From assembly GCA_019137255.1 (NCBI GenBank), contig WPDH01000120.1:1-64000 (forward strand): 64,000 bases of DNA, written 5' to 3'. Source of the stretch: Corinectria fuckeliana (taxonomy: Eukaryota; Ascomycota; Sordariomycetes; Hypocreales; Nectriaceae). Positions within the stretch are counted from its first letter, which is position 1; the number at the start of each line of letters is the position of its first letter. Under the pieces are notes generated by a model that had not been told where the DNA came from, ran no database searches, and saw only the letters and a program-made list of their open reading frames with translations. Positions 11,538-23,289 of this stretch are shown here, one piece after another. The position numbers were made by a program, and so were the translations under genes.

Positions 11538-14500
11538 CTTGAAAATAGGAGATGGGGCTTACCCCGAGCATGGGTGCCTCCTCAATGGTTAAGTTGATTA
11601 ATGTGACGAAGCGAGGGAAATGGGCTGCATGAATGAACGATCTGGGCCTGGTCCGGTTGCAGGCGCCGCATGTTGCCCTGAGGCATCTCTGGGACGTTCT
11701 CGACGTCGGGGCTTCTGGACTTTACTCCAGACGAAATTGCCTTCCACCCAACCCCGCGATGCCAATTGAGAGAGCATCTGCAGCTGCTTAATTATTACAA
11801 TATTCAATCTATTACATGCTGCATGCTCTTTGTCTTGGAAAGTTTGTTACTGTCCCGTAACTTCCCTATTGCTTTATGGCTTAGGTTGCGTGCGGTTCGC
11901 GCCGGGGTCTCGAACTCTCTCGCCACCCACGAGCTGCTCATCTCCGCTCCGGTAACTTACTTGCTTACCTACTCACTTACATACTCGCCCACTCACTCAC
12001 TCACTCAGGGGAAGAAGCATGGCTCTGGGATAAGAAAGGATCAGCGAGGTATCAGATCAGAACCCATCGGCTCAACGCGCAGGGGCAATAAAACCACTAA
12101 TATGTACAATGCAAGGCACCCTGCCGTCGTCGGCACCTCCGCCGAGCATGCCCGTCCTCGCTGGGCAAAAGGGCTGACATTGGCCCGGCAAGAATGATAG
12201 CACCGCAGCACGGACCGGACCTCGAAGGTTAAGGCACGGATACATACCGGTGAGTGGCAGACGGCGGCGTGTGAGCGTGTGAGCGTGTGAGGTACTTTTC
12301 ACAGGTACGTATTGGCACCGAGGTTCGTCCACGCTTTGATCATCCTCCCAGGACAGATAGATTACTGTAGCATGGCTTGGCCCTGCATGGCATGGTCGAT
12401 CAGTGGATAATACCGCGGAACCCTCCATGATTTATGCTCCCTGCTTGGATGGACGGCCTAATTCCTTCGATATTTCGGTCTCATCCCGTGGAGAAGGAGT
12501 CTTACATAGTACGTGCTCCGTTTCCATGAATAGATACCGCACCTACTGTACATAGTAGGAGCTGCTAAACGACGTTTGTGTTCTGTTTCATCAGTCTCGG
12601 ATTAAGGTGGCAAAGTGGCTGGTGGCCTCCGTCCATTCATTGCTGCTCACTGCAAGACGCCAGGCAGTCTGTTAGCGATGGCGGTGGGAGCGCGCGGTGT
12701 CAACACTGCGCAGCAGAGCCGCCGGACATATTATTGGTGAGCCACTGGCTTTGACCTCTGGTTGCCCTGGCATAACCTTGCACTAATGCAGGAACAGTGC
12801 CTCCCGCGCCCGCCGCGTCTCCTTGTCTCCTGCAGCTGACTCAGTTTACAATACTCCGTATGAATGACCCTGACAGCACTGGCTGTGTGGGTACTTGAGG
12901 CCCGAACCAATGCCACCAATGCAACTGGAAGTGGCTGCTGGCCCTGCCGCTATTGCTTCCATTGCAACCTGGCTCGCTGACCGCTCGCCACCCCTCTCAG
13001 CTCCCCAGAGCGCGAACCACTCACACTTCGACACACGCCTCTGTCCCCTGTAGCCTTGCAGTTCCGGTGATTTGCAAGCCTTGCTCCAGGGCCCTGTCAC
13101 CGTCGATCCGAACTAGACCTGGGGGAACAGGTCCATCAACAGCTCTGGGCCCATCGCCTAGAGAGGGTGAGATTCGGGCAGGGGCTTGAGCAAACACCGA
13201 ACGCATGATGTTACTTTGTACATAGCACATGGCAATGGGCAAGGGAAGCGAGTAGCGAAAGCGAAATTTCTGCATCCAAGGAAAGCCGATGTGATGGTTG
13301 AGCCCACTCACCACCAACCACATCTGAACCTAACCAGGGCGAGCGGCTACCGAATTCCCTCCTCAGTCCGAATCACAACTAGCAAAATGCCCATTGGCCG
13401 ACTGTGCGTCTCCATGGCGCTGTTGAGATGAGGCACCGCCCGGATCTCTTCTTGCCGTGGAGAGCTGCGGCTGGCATTGGAACAGAGCACAGAGCTAGCC
13501 AGAGCAGCTAGTCGGCCAATGACAACGGCCTTCTCCGGGGGCCGACTCCTCCAGTGCAAATTGATTGCAGCATGGCTTGGCCGGGGTTGGTCCAACGGGC
13601 GGCCATTCTCTAACCACAAGCGCCTTTCATCAGGGCTTGCAGGGCCTTGTGGTTGCACTCGCTGACTGGCCGGTCTATTGCTACGGTACACCGGAACTCG
13701 CCATCTTATCACGACCCTGCGGTTAACACATCACCGGACAGCTCTGAGCCGTGAGCTGAACGGGGGAAGGGCGGCGACCCGAACCGATGGTTACCGTGCT
13801 GCTCTCAACACCCAACACACATCCCCCCGGAAGCTCGGTGATAAGGCTTTCCGCCTCAGGCCTCACTTTCTCGCCTCGCTCATGCTTGGCCCCTCCATAA
13901 TTTCCCTCTTCCCCACTTGCCTGCTCTAGTCATCTATGTAGGAGCACCTTTTGATTTCTACTTACGGCCGACAACAAACACGTCCAGTAAGCTTCTCGCA
14001 TTGGCACCACGGCTGATAGTCCGAAGCCTTATCATCCACCCAAGGATCATGCTTCATTTCCCGGGGCCTGCGAATGTACCCGAGTGCAGTCGACAGGCGA
14101 CAACTAACAGCCAGCAGTGCACACGGGACGTTACCTTTGCTCGTATTTGCTCCATCGTGGTCCACGACCTATTGACCCCGTTGAGTCATGGTCTCTCTGT
14201 ATCGGCCAGATTTGGGCATTCATATCCGGCTTCCCTTGACCTTCTGTTCTTGATCGGCGACCCTCGAACCTTTTTGGCCATCCCCGGTCGTCGTCGTTCT
14301 CCTGCTGCTGGTGCCCATGATCCCGCCCCATGCCATGTCTCCCCGGGTTGCCATGCTCCCTGTGGACTGTGGGCGGCCCGTACATGTATGGTCTGTCTGT
14401 CATCTCGATTCCGCCCACTCGACACAGATCGCGAGGCTGGGGATCCAGCGCTCCAAACCCCAGCTAGCTCCCACTGCCTGACAAGCCTTCTCAGGCGCAA

Positions 14501-16180
14501 TCGGCTTCCCGAAGCTTGTCTCTGGCACGAAGTATCGTACTCATGCACTGAACGATTTGGAGAGCGCGCTTTTGAAGAATCTTGGAGAGAGACCCAGCCC
14601 CCCTGGCAAACTTTGTTGCAGCCACTGAACTGGGATTTAATCACTGGCCGATGAGGATAGGGCGGCACAAGCTAGAGCAAGCTCATCACCAACAGCTTGG
14701 AACTCTCCAGACGTGGCCTTGCAAAAAGCAGGCTTGTAGGGGTTGCAGACTAACTTGGCTTTTCCCTCTTTCGACGCTTGTGGCTTCTCTGTATCTGGGG
14801 AAGGCCCGTCAATGAGACGCCATCTCGTATACCCCTATTGACCCAATTTCGGCCCCCGGTTCCCACCTCCCACACTTGGTTCTCAACTGGCGACTTCCGA
14901 GCTTTCGCAAACCGCCCAGCCCACGTCCGAGCCCAAGCCCGGCAAGCCATTATCGACGGCTCAGGTGCCCCGGCTAATCTTCCTTGGTGCTTACATCTGT
15001 GATATGGTTCGGGTGTGGGCTTGGTTCTTGACCCGGATTGATGTGCCCGGATGGTTTCGCCCGAATGTAATTTCCACCGCTCGTTGTGATCTTGAGATCG
15101 TCCCGCCATCCCATCATAACTCTCATCAGCGCTACTACGTTTTCACTAGCTAACTGATCCTGCTCGAAGCGGGCTGCCCTACCTATCTAGGTATCCAGTT
15201 TGTAGCGGCTCAGGTTGTCCTGGCGCTTGTTGTTTGTTGATATTGGGCTATATTTGGAAAGGCCTCCCTCCCTCGTCTCGTCTTATCTCAGACCCTTAGC
15301 GGATGGGCGAACTAATTACTACGTAGTACTGCCGCCACACTTACTTTACCAACTTTGTTTTTATCTATGCTACATAGTATTTATCTCTGGGGATGTTTGG
15401 TTGTCGGGGCCATGTCTGCTTATCCCACAACACTTTCTGCCACTTCGTGCACGAATGTACAACTCCGATCGGATTATCAACAGTCTGGCACAGGATCCAT
15501 CTTCATCTGGCTGGTCGGATTGCCGGAATCGGGTGCATGGCCCGCGGATCCCAAACCAGTAGCCCTGCGTCAATTATCGATGTCTAATTTCCGTAGCGCC
15601 CTCGGACGATGAATCACTTCGTCTGGCGCGCTTGCAGCCAGGAGCTGCTCCCCTGTTCAATGGCCTGATCGGGTTTTCACACCCTCTTGGCTATTCCCCC
15701 CCATGTCTGTCTGTTTCGGTTGTTTTAATCTTGGGGCTTCGGACAGAGGAATTGCAACCGACATTATTTCCCCGGCCATGTGTGCCATGAGTTCACCTTC
15801 TTGCCTTTTAGCCCGTGATAATCTAGCTTCCACACCTCGTATTGACGGGGACCCGCGACCAAGCCTTTCCGCAATCATGTCTTCCCTGTTGGATAAGTTG
15901 AGTTGAGACGAGTTGAAACGGGCTGTCTCGCTCTCGTGTCTGTGCTTGTCTGACGTGAGGCGAAGACCGAAAAGAACGGAGCTGGTAACTGTTATGGGAA
16001 CCTCATCTTCGACGGCCGTCCATGTTACATCGTCAACGTCTGGTTGTGAAGCATATTGAAACAGCCACTTCCGTCTCGATTAGGACACCGCCAATTCGAC
16101 CCTTCTCTTGGTGCTCGCTGAAGTCTCTTACGCCGATCTACCCACCTGAGTGAGAGGCTAGAACTAGACTTCCCGTTTCT

Positions 16181-16196
16181 TACTCCGTACGGAGTA
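16181..16196. repeat. Perfect 16-bp palindrome TACTCCGTACGGAGTA
   Basis: The sequence reads identically on both strands. Shorter versions (TACGGAGTAC, ACTCCGTA) recur in other noncoding parts of the window (661, 1569, 12852, 41640, 42190, 45457, 58010), always outside the called coding exons. This copy lies about 285 bp upstream of the quinone oxidoreductase start. Confidence 0.8.
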
Positions 16197-16480
16197 CTGT
16201 GGATGGAATTCCCGATTGACGCTCTGACAACAAATCGTTGCCGAGGTATGGGCTGGTTCTTGAATCGTCTTTTGCAATCCAGAAATTGCCTCCTCACCCA
16301 GGGAATTTGTCATCGTTGACGACACTGCTCGCCGAAAGAAGAACCGAGAGCGTATGACTAAGTAAATTGCCGATGCATGTCGACGGGTTTACCGCGGCTT
16401 CCCGCACACGGCGAGCGCATACGTGCAAGAGTCGAATCCACGACACGGCAACCTTGATCAAGTGACACGAAACTCTTACG

Positions 16481-17552
16481 ATGGCAAGCCTCATGAAAGC
16501 AGTTGGTAATTATGGGATCGGGATGACCTGTAGCCCGAGAGCCACGGCCTTCTAACCTCACCATTGCAGACATCCGAGGTGGCAAGGGCGAGCGAGATGC
16601 CCTGTTCATCAACGACGAGACGCCTCGACCGTCGCCCGCGGACGGCCAGGCCCTCATCCGCGTCAAGGCGTTTGGCATCAACAGAATGGACATCATCCAG
16701 CGGCGCGGCTTCTACCCGCTCCCTCCGCAGGCTCCCGCAACCCTCGGCGTCGAGTTCAGCGGCGTCATCGAGTCCCTGGGCTCCGGCGACCACGGCGGCT
16801 TCGAGGAGGGCTCCGAGGTCTTTGGCCTGGCCTACGGGGGCGCCTACGCCGAGTACATTGCTGTCAGCACCAAGATGCTGCTGCACAAGCCCAAGGCCAT
16901 GAGCTTCGAGACGTGTGCCGGCGTCCCGGAGACGTGGATCACGGCGACGCAGGCGCTGCACCTCGTGCTGGGCTTCGCCAAGGGCAAGTCGATCCTCTGG
17001 CATGCGGGCGCCTCGGGCGTGTCTATTGCCGGCATCCAGCTGTCCCGCGTGGCGGGCGCCTCCGAGGTCTACGCCACGGCGGGGACAGACGAGAAGTGCG
17101 ACTTCATCACGTCGAAGCTCGGAGCCACGGCGGCCATCAACTACAAGAAGCACGACTGGGCGGAGGAGATCAAGCGTCTGACCGGCGGCAGGGGCGTGGA
17201 CTTCATTGTCGACTTCGTCGGCGGGGACTACTTCCAGCAGAACATGACGGCCGCCGCCCGCGATGCCCGCATCGTGCTCTTGGGCACTCTGAGCGGAGGC
17301 AAGGTTCCCGACGCCGACATCTCGCAGATCCTATTCAAGCGCATCCGCATCGAGGGCAGCACGCTGAGGAGCCGCGACGAGGACTACCAGGGCAAGCTGC
17401 GTGACAGACTGGAGGAGTACCTCCCGGACTTTGAGTCAGGAAAGTTGAAAATATTCGTGGACAACGTCCTGCCTTGGGAAAAGATCCAGGAGGCCCACAA
17501 GCACATGGAGGATGCCAAGAACATGGGAAAGATAATCTGTACTGTCTCTTAA
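16481..17552 (+). CDS. Quinone oxidoreductase, PIG3/TP53I3-type medium-chain reductase
   Basis: A 25-nt first exon (16481-16505, MASLMKAV plus a split Asp codon), a 64-nt GTAATT...TGCAG intron, and a second exon 16570-17552 give 335 residues. It is a zinc-free medium-chain dehydrogenase/reductase that would reduce quinones or related carbonyl compounds with NADPH. Visible features are the N-terminal GroES-like fold (VKAFGINRMDIIQRRGFYP, LGVEFSGVIESLG), the VPETWITATQAL helix, and the Rossmann entry ILWHAGASGVSIAGIQ near residue 150. The HAG-SGV form there is typical of PIG3 rather than zeta-crystallin. GRGVDFIVDFVGG follows in the cofactor domain. Length is normal for the family. There is no targeting signal, so it is probably cytosolic. 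Its stop is 91 bp from the stop of the convergent hydrolase gene. Confidence 0.9.
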
Positions 17553-17643
17553 ACCCCCTTCATACCCGATGATTGAGGCGAGGCGGGCACCGATGACTTA
17601 GTGCCACCTGCCTCCAATTCCTTACTTAACGTCCGCTCCTCGC

Positions 17644-18764
17644 CTAGTGCGTCTGAATCCACTGGAGCATTTGCTCATACGCCGTAGCCTGAGCATCCTT
17701 GATCGATAGATCCTGATATTCGCCAACAACAGCAAACCCTAGATATAATTAGCAACCGTCTGCGTGGTGTATTCCCCGCTGCTCAACAAGAGCATCCTTA
17801 CCGTGTGGAACTCCTGGGTAAACCTGAACCTCGTGCTCTAAGTTCGCGTTGGACATGATATCCTCACCCGCCATGCGAACATCATCAGGGAACAGCGGAT
17901 CGTCCTCGATACACACCAAACTCAACGGGACTTTGAGATCCTTGAAGTCGTCGGGAGTGACCGAGGCTGCGTGGGCCAGAGCACCGGCCTTGATGAACGG
18001 CCCCGTTTTGACGGCGCCGCTCTCCTCGTCCCCGCCCGCGGCCTGCGTCTTCTTCGCCAGAAGCAGCACAAAGCGTGCGCCGACGCAGTATCCAGCCGCG
18101 TAGATGCCATCGCCCTGCTTGATGACATCGGCGTACTGCTCCTTGGCAGCATCGATGACCCTATGCAGGATCGGCAGCACGCGTTCCTCGGTGACGCGGG
18201 CGAGCCACATGTCGATGAGGAACGACTTTGTGACTTCGACGGCCTTGATCTTGAGCTGCTCCAGCAACGACGTGGAGTCGTCGGCGATGGAGGTGGAGGC
18301 GGGGGCTATGTCGCCGCCAAACAGATCGGGCATGAGGACGAGGAAGCCCTCGCCGGCGAACTTGTCGGCCTGGATCTGATTGTTGGTCGACTTGATGCCT
18401 GTGCCGCCCGTGAGGAGGAGGAGCAGACGGGAGGGGGCGTGGGGGTAGTCGGCCGGTTTCGAGATGTAGACCTGGGTTAAAGTGGGTGTTCAGCCAGATG
18501 ATTGCCGAGTTAGCTACCTGACGCTGAGTCATAGATAGAACTCACATCAACGTTGTTCAGCTTGATGGTCTCGCCAGTAGATGCCTGGCCCGAGGCTACT
18601 ATCCGTCAGTCGTGCATTGCTTCGGCCGCACGATGCAGTTGCAACGCACGTGTAGGTCTGTCAGTCACACAATGCTCGCCCACGACCGAAGCTGGAGCCG
18701 CACGGTGGGCGTCCTCCTGGGCATCGCTCTCGGGAGCTCGAGTGGCATCGTCTGCGTCAGACAT
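17644..18764 (-). CDS. Dienelactone hydrolase family protein
   Basis: Four exons on the minus strand (18764-18650, 18595-18546, 18471-17802, 17738-17644) give 309 residues; exon 2 is only 50 nt. The N-terminus carries the fungal family signature EHCVTDRPTPSGQ. The alpha/beta-hydrolase core shows MPDLFGGD (about 102), the nucleophile Cys184 in GYCVGARF, an acidic residue near 245 in CIEDDPLFPDD, and His278 in PGVPHGF: the Cys-Asp-His triad of this family. A canonical member opens cyclic ester dienelactones in aromatic breakdown, but most fungal paralogues have unknown substrates, so only family assignment is secure. No signal peptide is visible, so it is probably cytosolic. It ends convergent with the quinone oxidoreductase. 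Joint action on quinone or aromatic compounds is possible but is inferred from proximity alone. Confidence 0.88.
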
Positions 18765-20389
18765 GTTGCCTTATCGACGCTTGTGTATACTATATAGATA
18801 GCTTGAATCGCGCGGGACGTATGGAAGGCGGCGAAAAGGGGTAGCAAGAGGAGGGTGTTGTTTGCGGCATGGTGGCGGATGGATGCAGATGTGGTAGCCG
18901 ATGTAAGCTACGTACGTCATGTCTCAGAGGGGTTACCTCACCTGGAGACTGTTTACTTCGCGAAGGCCAGAGCATGAAGAAGAACGAAAACATCCATATC
19001 GACGGCACAAACATAAGAGTCTGTAGAGACACACAATTTACGCCATTCGCCTTTAGTCTAGATACTAGATATCATCATCTTAGGCGTGAAACTCGAGTAT
19101 CTGGTCATGCACGCCTCATGGAAAACACCAAGTCGTCTATTAACGCAATAAGAAACATACCAAGCGATGACCTAAACCCAATTCTTAACCCTAACACTAA
19201 CTATCCTTATACACTAACACTAACTATTCTTATACCCTAACACTAACTATTCTTATACACTAACTATAAAATCCTAACTGACTGTATGTAAAGGCCTATA
19301 ATTTATCTATATTTATTTAGTATTAAATGTAGTATTTCAAGATAAAGCTACTGTTATTGCATGACCTGGGCAGGCGCTGTGCAGAGATGGCTACCTGAGG
19401 CGAACGAGCGCGGCCTTGACGGCTAGGGGAGCACTGTCGTCCTGAAGGTAGGGAGCCTGCGCAGCGTCGATCTATCGAGTCAAATTCTTGAAGGGTGACG
19501 GTGGGTAGAAGGCCGAGCTACGGCTATGGTTGATAATTAGGCGAGACCGAATAACCAGGATGGGGAAGATGCCTGTTAGCGAAACTGCAGAGTCTGAATC
19601 GCCGCAGTCTGCTGGCTAACTGCAGCTGGCAAACGGCCAGCCGCTAGGCATTGTCTCGGCGGACTTCGCGGACAAGTTGAGAGGATCGTACGCCAAGTTG
19701 TATCCTCACAAGAGTTGTTCTATTCGGGCTGTATATCACATTCTAAATGCTTATTTGGGGTTTCACTCTTTTCTTCTCTCTAGGATAGCCCTGCTATTAA
19801 TAATGATAGAGCAGTTAGGGCACTACGGCACCAAGGTATCAGGGAGTCAGGGCATTAAATAAAGCATTAGGGAATCAGGACTGCGACAAAGCGAATGGCA
19901 TACCTCGTAAGAAGTGTGAGCTTACAGCCCGGATAGATATATGGTACAGCCCGAATAGCACAACTCCCTCACGATATACCGATACCTACCTTTCAGCTTT
20001 CTATCTCAGTCTGATCCGTTAACCCTTACAATTCAAGGGCCCGTCCTCAACGCCCTGCAAGGCAAAATATTTGGCTGTGAGAAACGTGCACGAGCCAAGA
20101 TTAGGACGTGTATGACCTAACTCCTCAAAACTCTCTTGTGCCTTGAACTCTCGCTGCTGCTAGTGGTTTCGAGAGAGCCTGGACTTGAACGAGGGTTACA
20201 TAAGCTAGCAACCCCGCCATCAATCGCCACCAGCGCGTTTCCACTCAACGCGCTCGACGCGTCGCAGGCACCTTCCATCACCCACACAAATCACCGACCT
20301 TGTGCAAAGTTTCACAGCACTCATCGACGATTGCTTTCGAAAGACAACCTCATCCCGCACCAAGCTGATACGTCCTCTACACAGCCAAT
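18765..20389. other. AT-rich island between the hydrolase and RFA1 genes
   Basis: From about 18980 to 20030 the sequence is distinctly AT-richer than its surroundings and contains a 23-bp tandem array (19191-19282). No intact gene is present. AT enrichment in a GC-rich ascomycete genome is what repeat-induced point mutation leaves in an old transposon, but no transposase or reverse-transcriptase motif can be read. The last 300 bases before 20390 are the RFA1 promoter and leader. Confidence 0.5.
19191..19282. repeat. 23-bp tandem repeat in an AT-rich island
   Basis: A unit beginning CTAACACTAACTAT and ending in CTTATAC plus one or two bases recurs with exact 23-bp spacing (starts at 19191, 19214, 19237 and, degenerate, 19260). 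CCCTAA, the complement of the telomere repeat unit, appears at two of the junctions. It could be a minisatellite, a transposon end, or an old telomere-like insertion. Confidence 0.75.
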
Positions 20390-22365
20390 ATGGATGCTGC
20401 TTCAGCGCTCTCTCAAGGCGCCCTCGAGTAAATGCGTTCGCTCCACCGCCCCCTCGTTTTCCAGGACTGACCCGTGCTAGTATCATCTTCAACGATCCCG
20501 ACAAGGCCAGCAAGTTGTTCCCTGTCCCGGTCATGCAGTGTCTCCAGGTCAAGCAGATGGCGCCTTCGGCTCAAGGAGGAGACCGGTACCGACTCGTTAT
20601 GAGTGATGGTCGGCACTATGTCCAGACCATGCTTGCCACCCAGGCCAACGCCGCCGTTCACGATGGCAAGCTCGTCCGCGGTTGCTTCGTCCGAGTGAAG
20701 CAGTATACCCCCAACAACCTGAAGGGCAAGAAGTACGACTGTTGTCATCTCTACGATACGAATGCCTCCTCTGACAGTCTCTAGCATCCTCGTTATCCTT
20801 GAGCTCGAAGTTATCGAATCCCTAGGCGTCCAAGACAAAATCGGCGAGCCATCCGCCGTCGACTCCAGGGCGCCTCAAGAAACCACCATCGCAGGAAATG
20901 ACTTCTACGGCGGGAAAAAGGAGGAGGAGGAAAAGCCAAACATGCAGCAGCAGCAACAGTCGATGCCTTCGCGACCGGCCACGCACGGTGGCGCCAACAT
21001 TTATCCCATCGAGGCCCTGTCGCCCCTAGCATTCAAGTGGACGATCAAGGCGCGTGTCACTGTCAAGTCGGAAATAAAGACATGGCACAAGGCCACAGGC
21101 GAGGGCAAACTCTTCAGTGTCAACTTGCTTGACGAGAGCGGCGAGATCAAGGCTACCGGCTTCAACGATCAATGCGATGCCTTTTACGACCTCCTTCAAG
21201 AGGGCTCCGTCTACTACATCTCAACACCCTGCCGAGTCACGCTGGCGAAGAAACAATTCTCCAACCTCCCCAGCGACTATGAGCTTGTTTTCGAGCGCGA
21301 CACTGTCGTCGAGAAGGCTGAGGACCAGACAAATGTGCCACAGATGCGATTCAACTTCTGCTCCATCCAAGAACTGCAAAGCGTCGAGAAGGACAACACC
21401 GTCGATGTCATCGGTGTCCTAAAGGAAGTTGGCGAGATCAGTGAAATCACCTCAAAGAAGGACGGACGACCCTTCCAGAAGCGAGATCTCACCATTGTGG
21501 ACGATACTAGCTACTCGGTCCGCGTTACTGTCTGGGGCAAGACGGCAAACTCGTTTGACTCGGCACCGGAGTCTGTCATTGCATTCAAAGGCACCAAGGT
21601 CTCCGACTTCAACGGCAAGAGCTTGAGTTTGCTCTCTTCCGGAACCATGTCCATTGACCCCGATATCCCCGATGCCCACAGACTCAAGGGCTGGTACGAC
21701 TCGGCTGGTCGAACGGACACGTTTGCTACACACCAGAACATGACCAGCATGAGCGGTGCTACTGGCCGAAAGGATGAAATGAAGACCATTTCCCAGGTCA
21801 AGGATGAGAACCTGGGTATGGACGGCCAAGCCTACTACACTCTCCAGGCCACTATCGTCTTCATCAAGCAGGAGAACTTCTGCTACCCCGCTTGTTCGTC
21901 TCAAGGCTGCAACAAGAAGGTGACACCCCTAGGCGACGGCACCTGGCACTGCGATAAGTGCAGCGTATCGCACGACAAGCCCGACTACCGATACATCCTT
22001 TCGCTAAATGTGGCCGACCACACCAGCCATCAGTGGCTCAGCTGCTTCGACGATACCGGCCGAATCATTATGGGTCAGAGCGCCAACGATTTGATGGAGC
22101 TCAAGGAAAACGATGACAGCAAATTCATGCAGGCGTTTGAGGAAGCTAACTGCAAGAGGCTCAACTTCAGGTGCAGAGCTAAGATGGATAGTTATGGCGA
22201 GACGCAGAAGTGAGTGCTGACCTATGTTTCGATGTTCTCAAGGACCAAGAGCTAACAACCATGTACAGGATCCGATACCAGGTGATGAGCGCAGCAGTCC
22301 CCGATTTTAAGTCAGAGGGCGATAAGCTGGCGGAGTTGATCAAGCAATACGAGATTAGTTCTTAA
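20390..22365 (+). CDS. RFA1: Replication protein A large subunit (RPA1/RFA1)
   Basis: Four exons (20390-20427, 20481-20732, 20785-22209, 22269-22365) give 603 residues, close to yeast Rfa1. It is the largest subunit of the heterotrimeric single-stranded-DNA binding complex used in replication, repair and checkpoint signalling in the nucleus. The N-terminal protein-interaction OB fold spans about 1-115 (PVPVMQCLQVKQMA, DGRHYVQTMLATQAN, ILVILELEVIESLG). A linker rich in Gln and Pro leads to DNA-binding OB folds A (from IEALSPLAFKWTIKARV) and B (from the TVDVIGVLKEVGEISE region). The C-terminal OB fold C holds a zinc ribbon near 463-490 with CYPAC, GCNKKV and CDKC. The introns (53, 52 and 59 nt) each split a codon and restore the conserved reading frame, which fixes the model. 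Confidence 0.96.
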
Positions 22366-23289
22366 CGACCTTGACGACATGACTGTTGATGATGGGTAAC
22401 GGACGCGAGGGACGGTTAAAACGGGGGGTATAAGAGGATAGGTTGCATTATTCCGCCTTATGCTCAAGATGGAGGTTGCAACTCCAACCATTGTCAAAGG
22501 TTTAGGCGATCCTCGGAATTTTTCTGCGGTGGACAATGTTACCGGTCATATTCCCGATGGATTTCCCGACCCAAGTATCGCGATACCCGTTGGAATTGCG
22601 TCACGATGCAACTCGACCGACGCAGACTGTTCACCAAACATCGCAACAACTAATATAATGGTAGCTCACATGGCTGGAACTTCGTTCGCCGACACCGCAA
22701 ATGATAAACTCGATATTGGTCAGCCATTTCCTTCCTGGTCGGAAACATTCCCCATCATCTCACGTCCCCAGTTCCGATATCTCAATGTATCGGTTCCGGC
22801 CTCGGCGAAGGCCTTGTCTCCACACCTCCTTGTGACTCGGCCCGCAGATCCCCCCCAGTCCTCCTCTTCCTATGCCCGGCTCACGGGTGCCGAGTTCTGA
22901 CTAGGTATGTTTATGGAACGCATGAGAGTGGGTGTTGGGAGCATCGCGAGGCGAGAAACCGAGTTCCTTTCTCGGACCTGTCTCCCTTTAAAGCTGCTAG
23001 TGACCGCCCCCGTTGTGCGTGAACCTCATCTCGGCTTCTAAATACTACCACACCTTGGCTTAAGGAAGGATTTATTGTTGATACTACTCCCTGGGATAGC
23101 ATGAACCCGTCACTGGACTTTCGCTTCCTCCTTTCCAAGTGAACCTTTCGTTTAGTTCCCTTTGTTTTCATTCGTTTCCCTTGCACTAGATTTCAGCCTC
23201 GGCTTGGGCTAGCTGGTTCCACATATTCGGAGCCGACCGCCGTCTGTCAGTGAAGGAGAAGCAGCAACGGAAACAGAAACGGAAACACC
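22366..23289. other. Intergenic region between RFA1 and the MFS transporter
   Basis: About 0.9 kb between tandem genes, containing the RFA1 3' end and the transporter promoter. An open frame at 22460-22900 (146 codons) has no recognisable domain and probably arises by chance. Confidence 0.5.

Larger units (their letters stand above)
10795..16480. other. 5.7-kb gene-free stretch
   Basis: The first 200 bases are the leader and promoter of the GPI-protein gene. Beyond that no frame is convincing, including the 245-codon frame at 13917-14654, which has no domain and a scattered composition. Visible elements are an AAAAAG array (11505-11537), ACTC tetranucleotides (about 11986-12007), a GTGTGAGC triple repeat (about 12270-12292), a 16-bp perfect palindrome at 16181-16196, and a region of even base composition at 13.9-15.9 kb that could be transcribed without coding. 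Confidence 0.5.

Noticed and set aside
13917..14654. 245-codon open frame
   Set aside because: No domain, no plausible start context, cysteine/arginine-scattered composition typical of noncoding DNA.
16400..16450. Possible tRNA (B-box-like GATTCGACTC on the minus strand near 16430)
   Set aside because: The flanking bases cannot form a T-arm stem and no acceptor or anticodon stem is found.
22460..22900. 146-codon frame between RFA1 and the transporter
   Set aside because: No homology recognised and it occupies the expected 3' end/promoter region.
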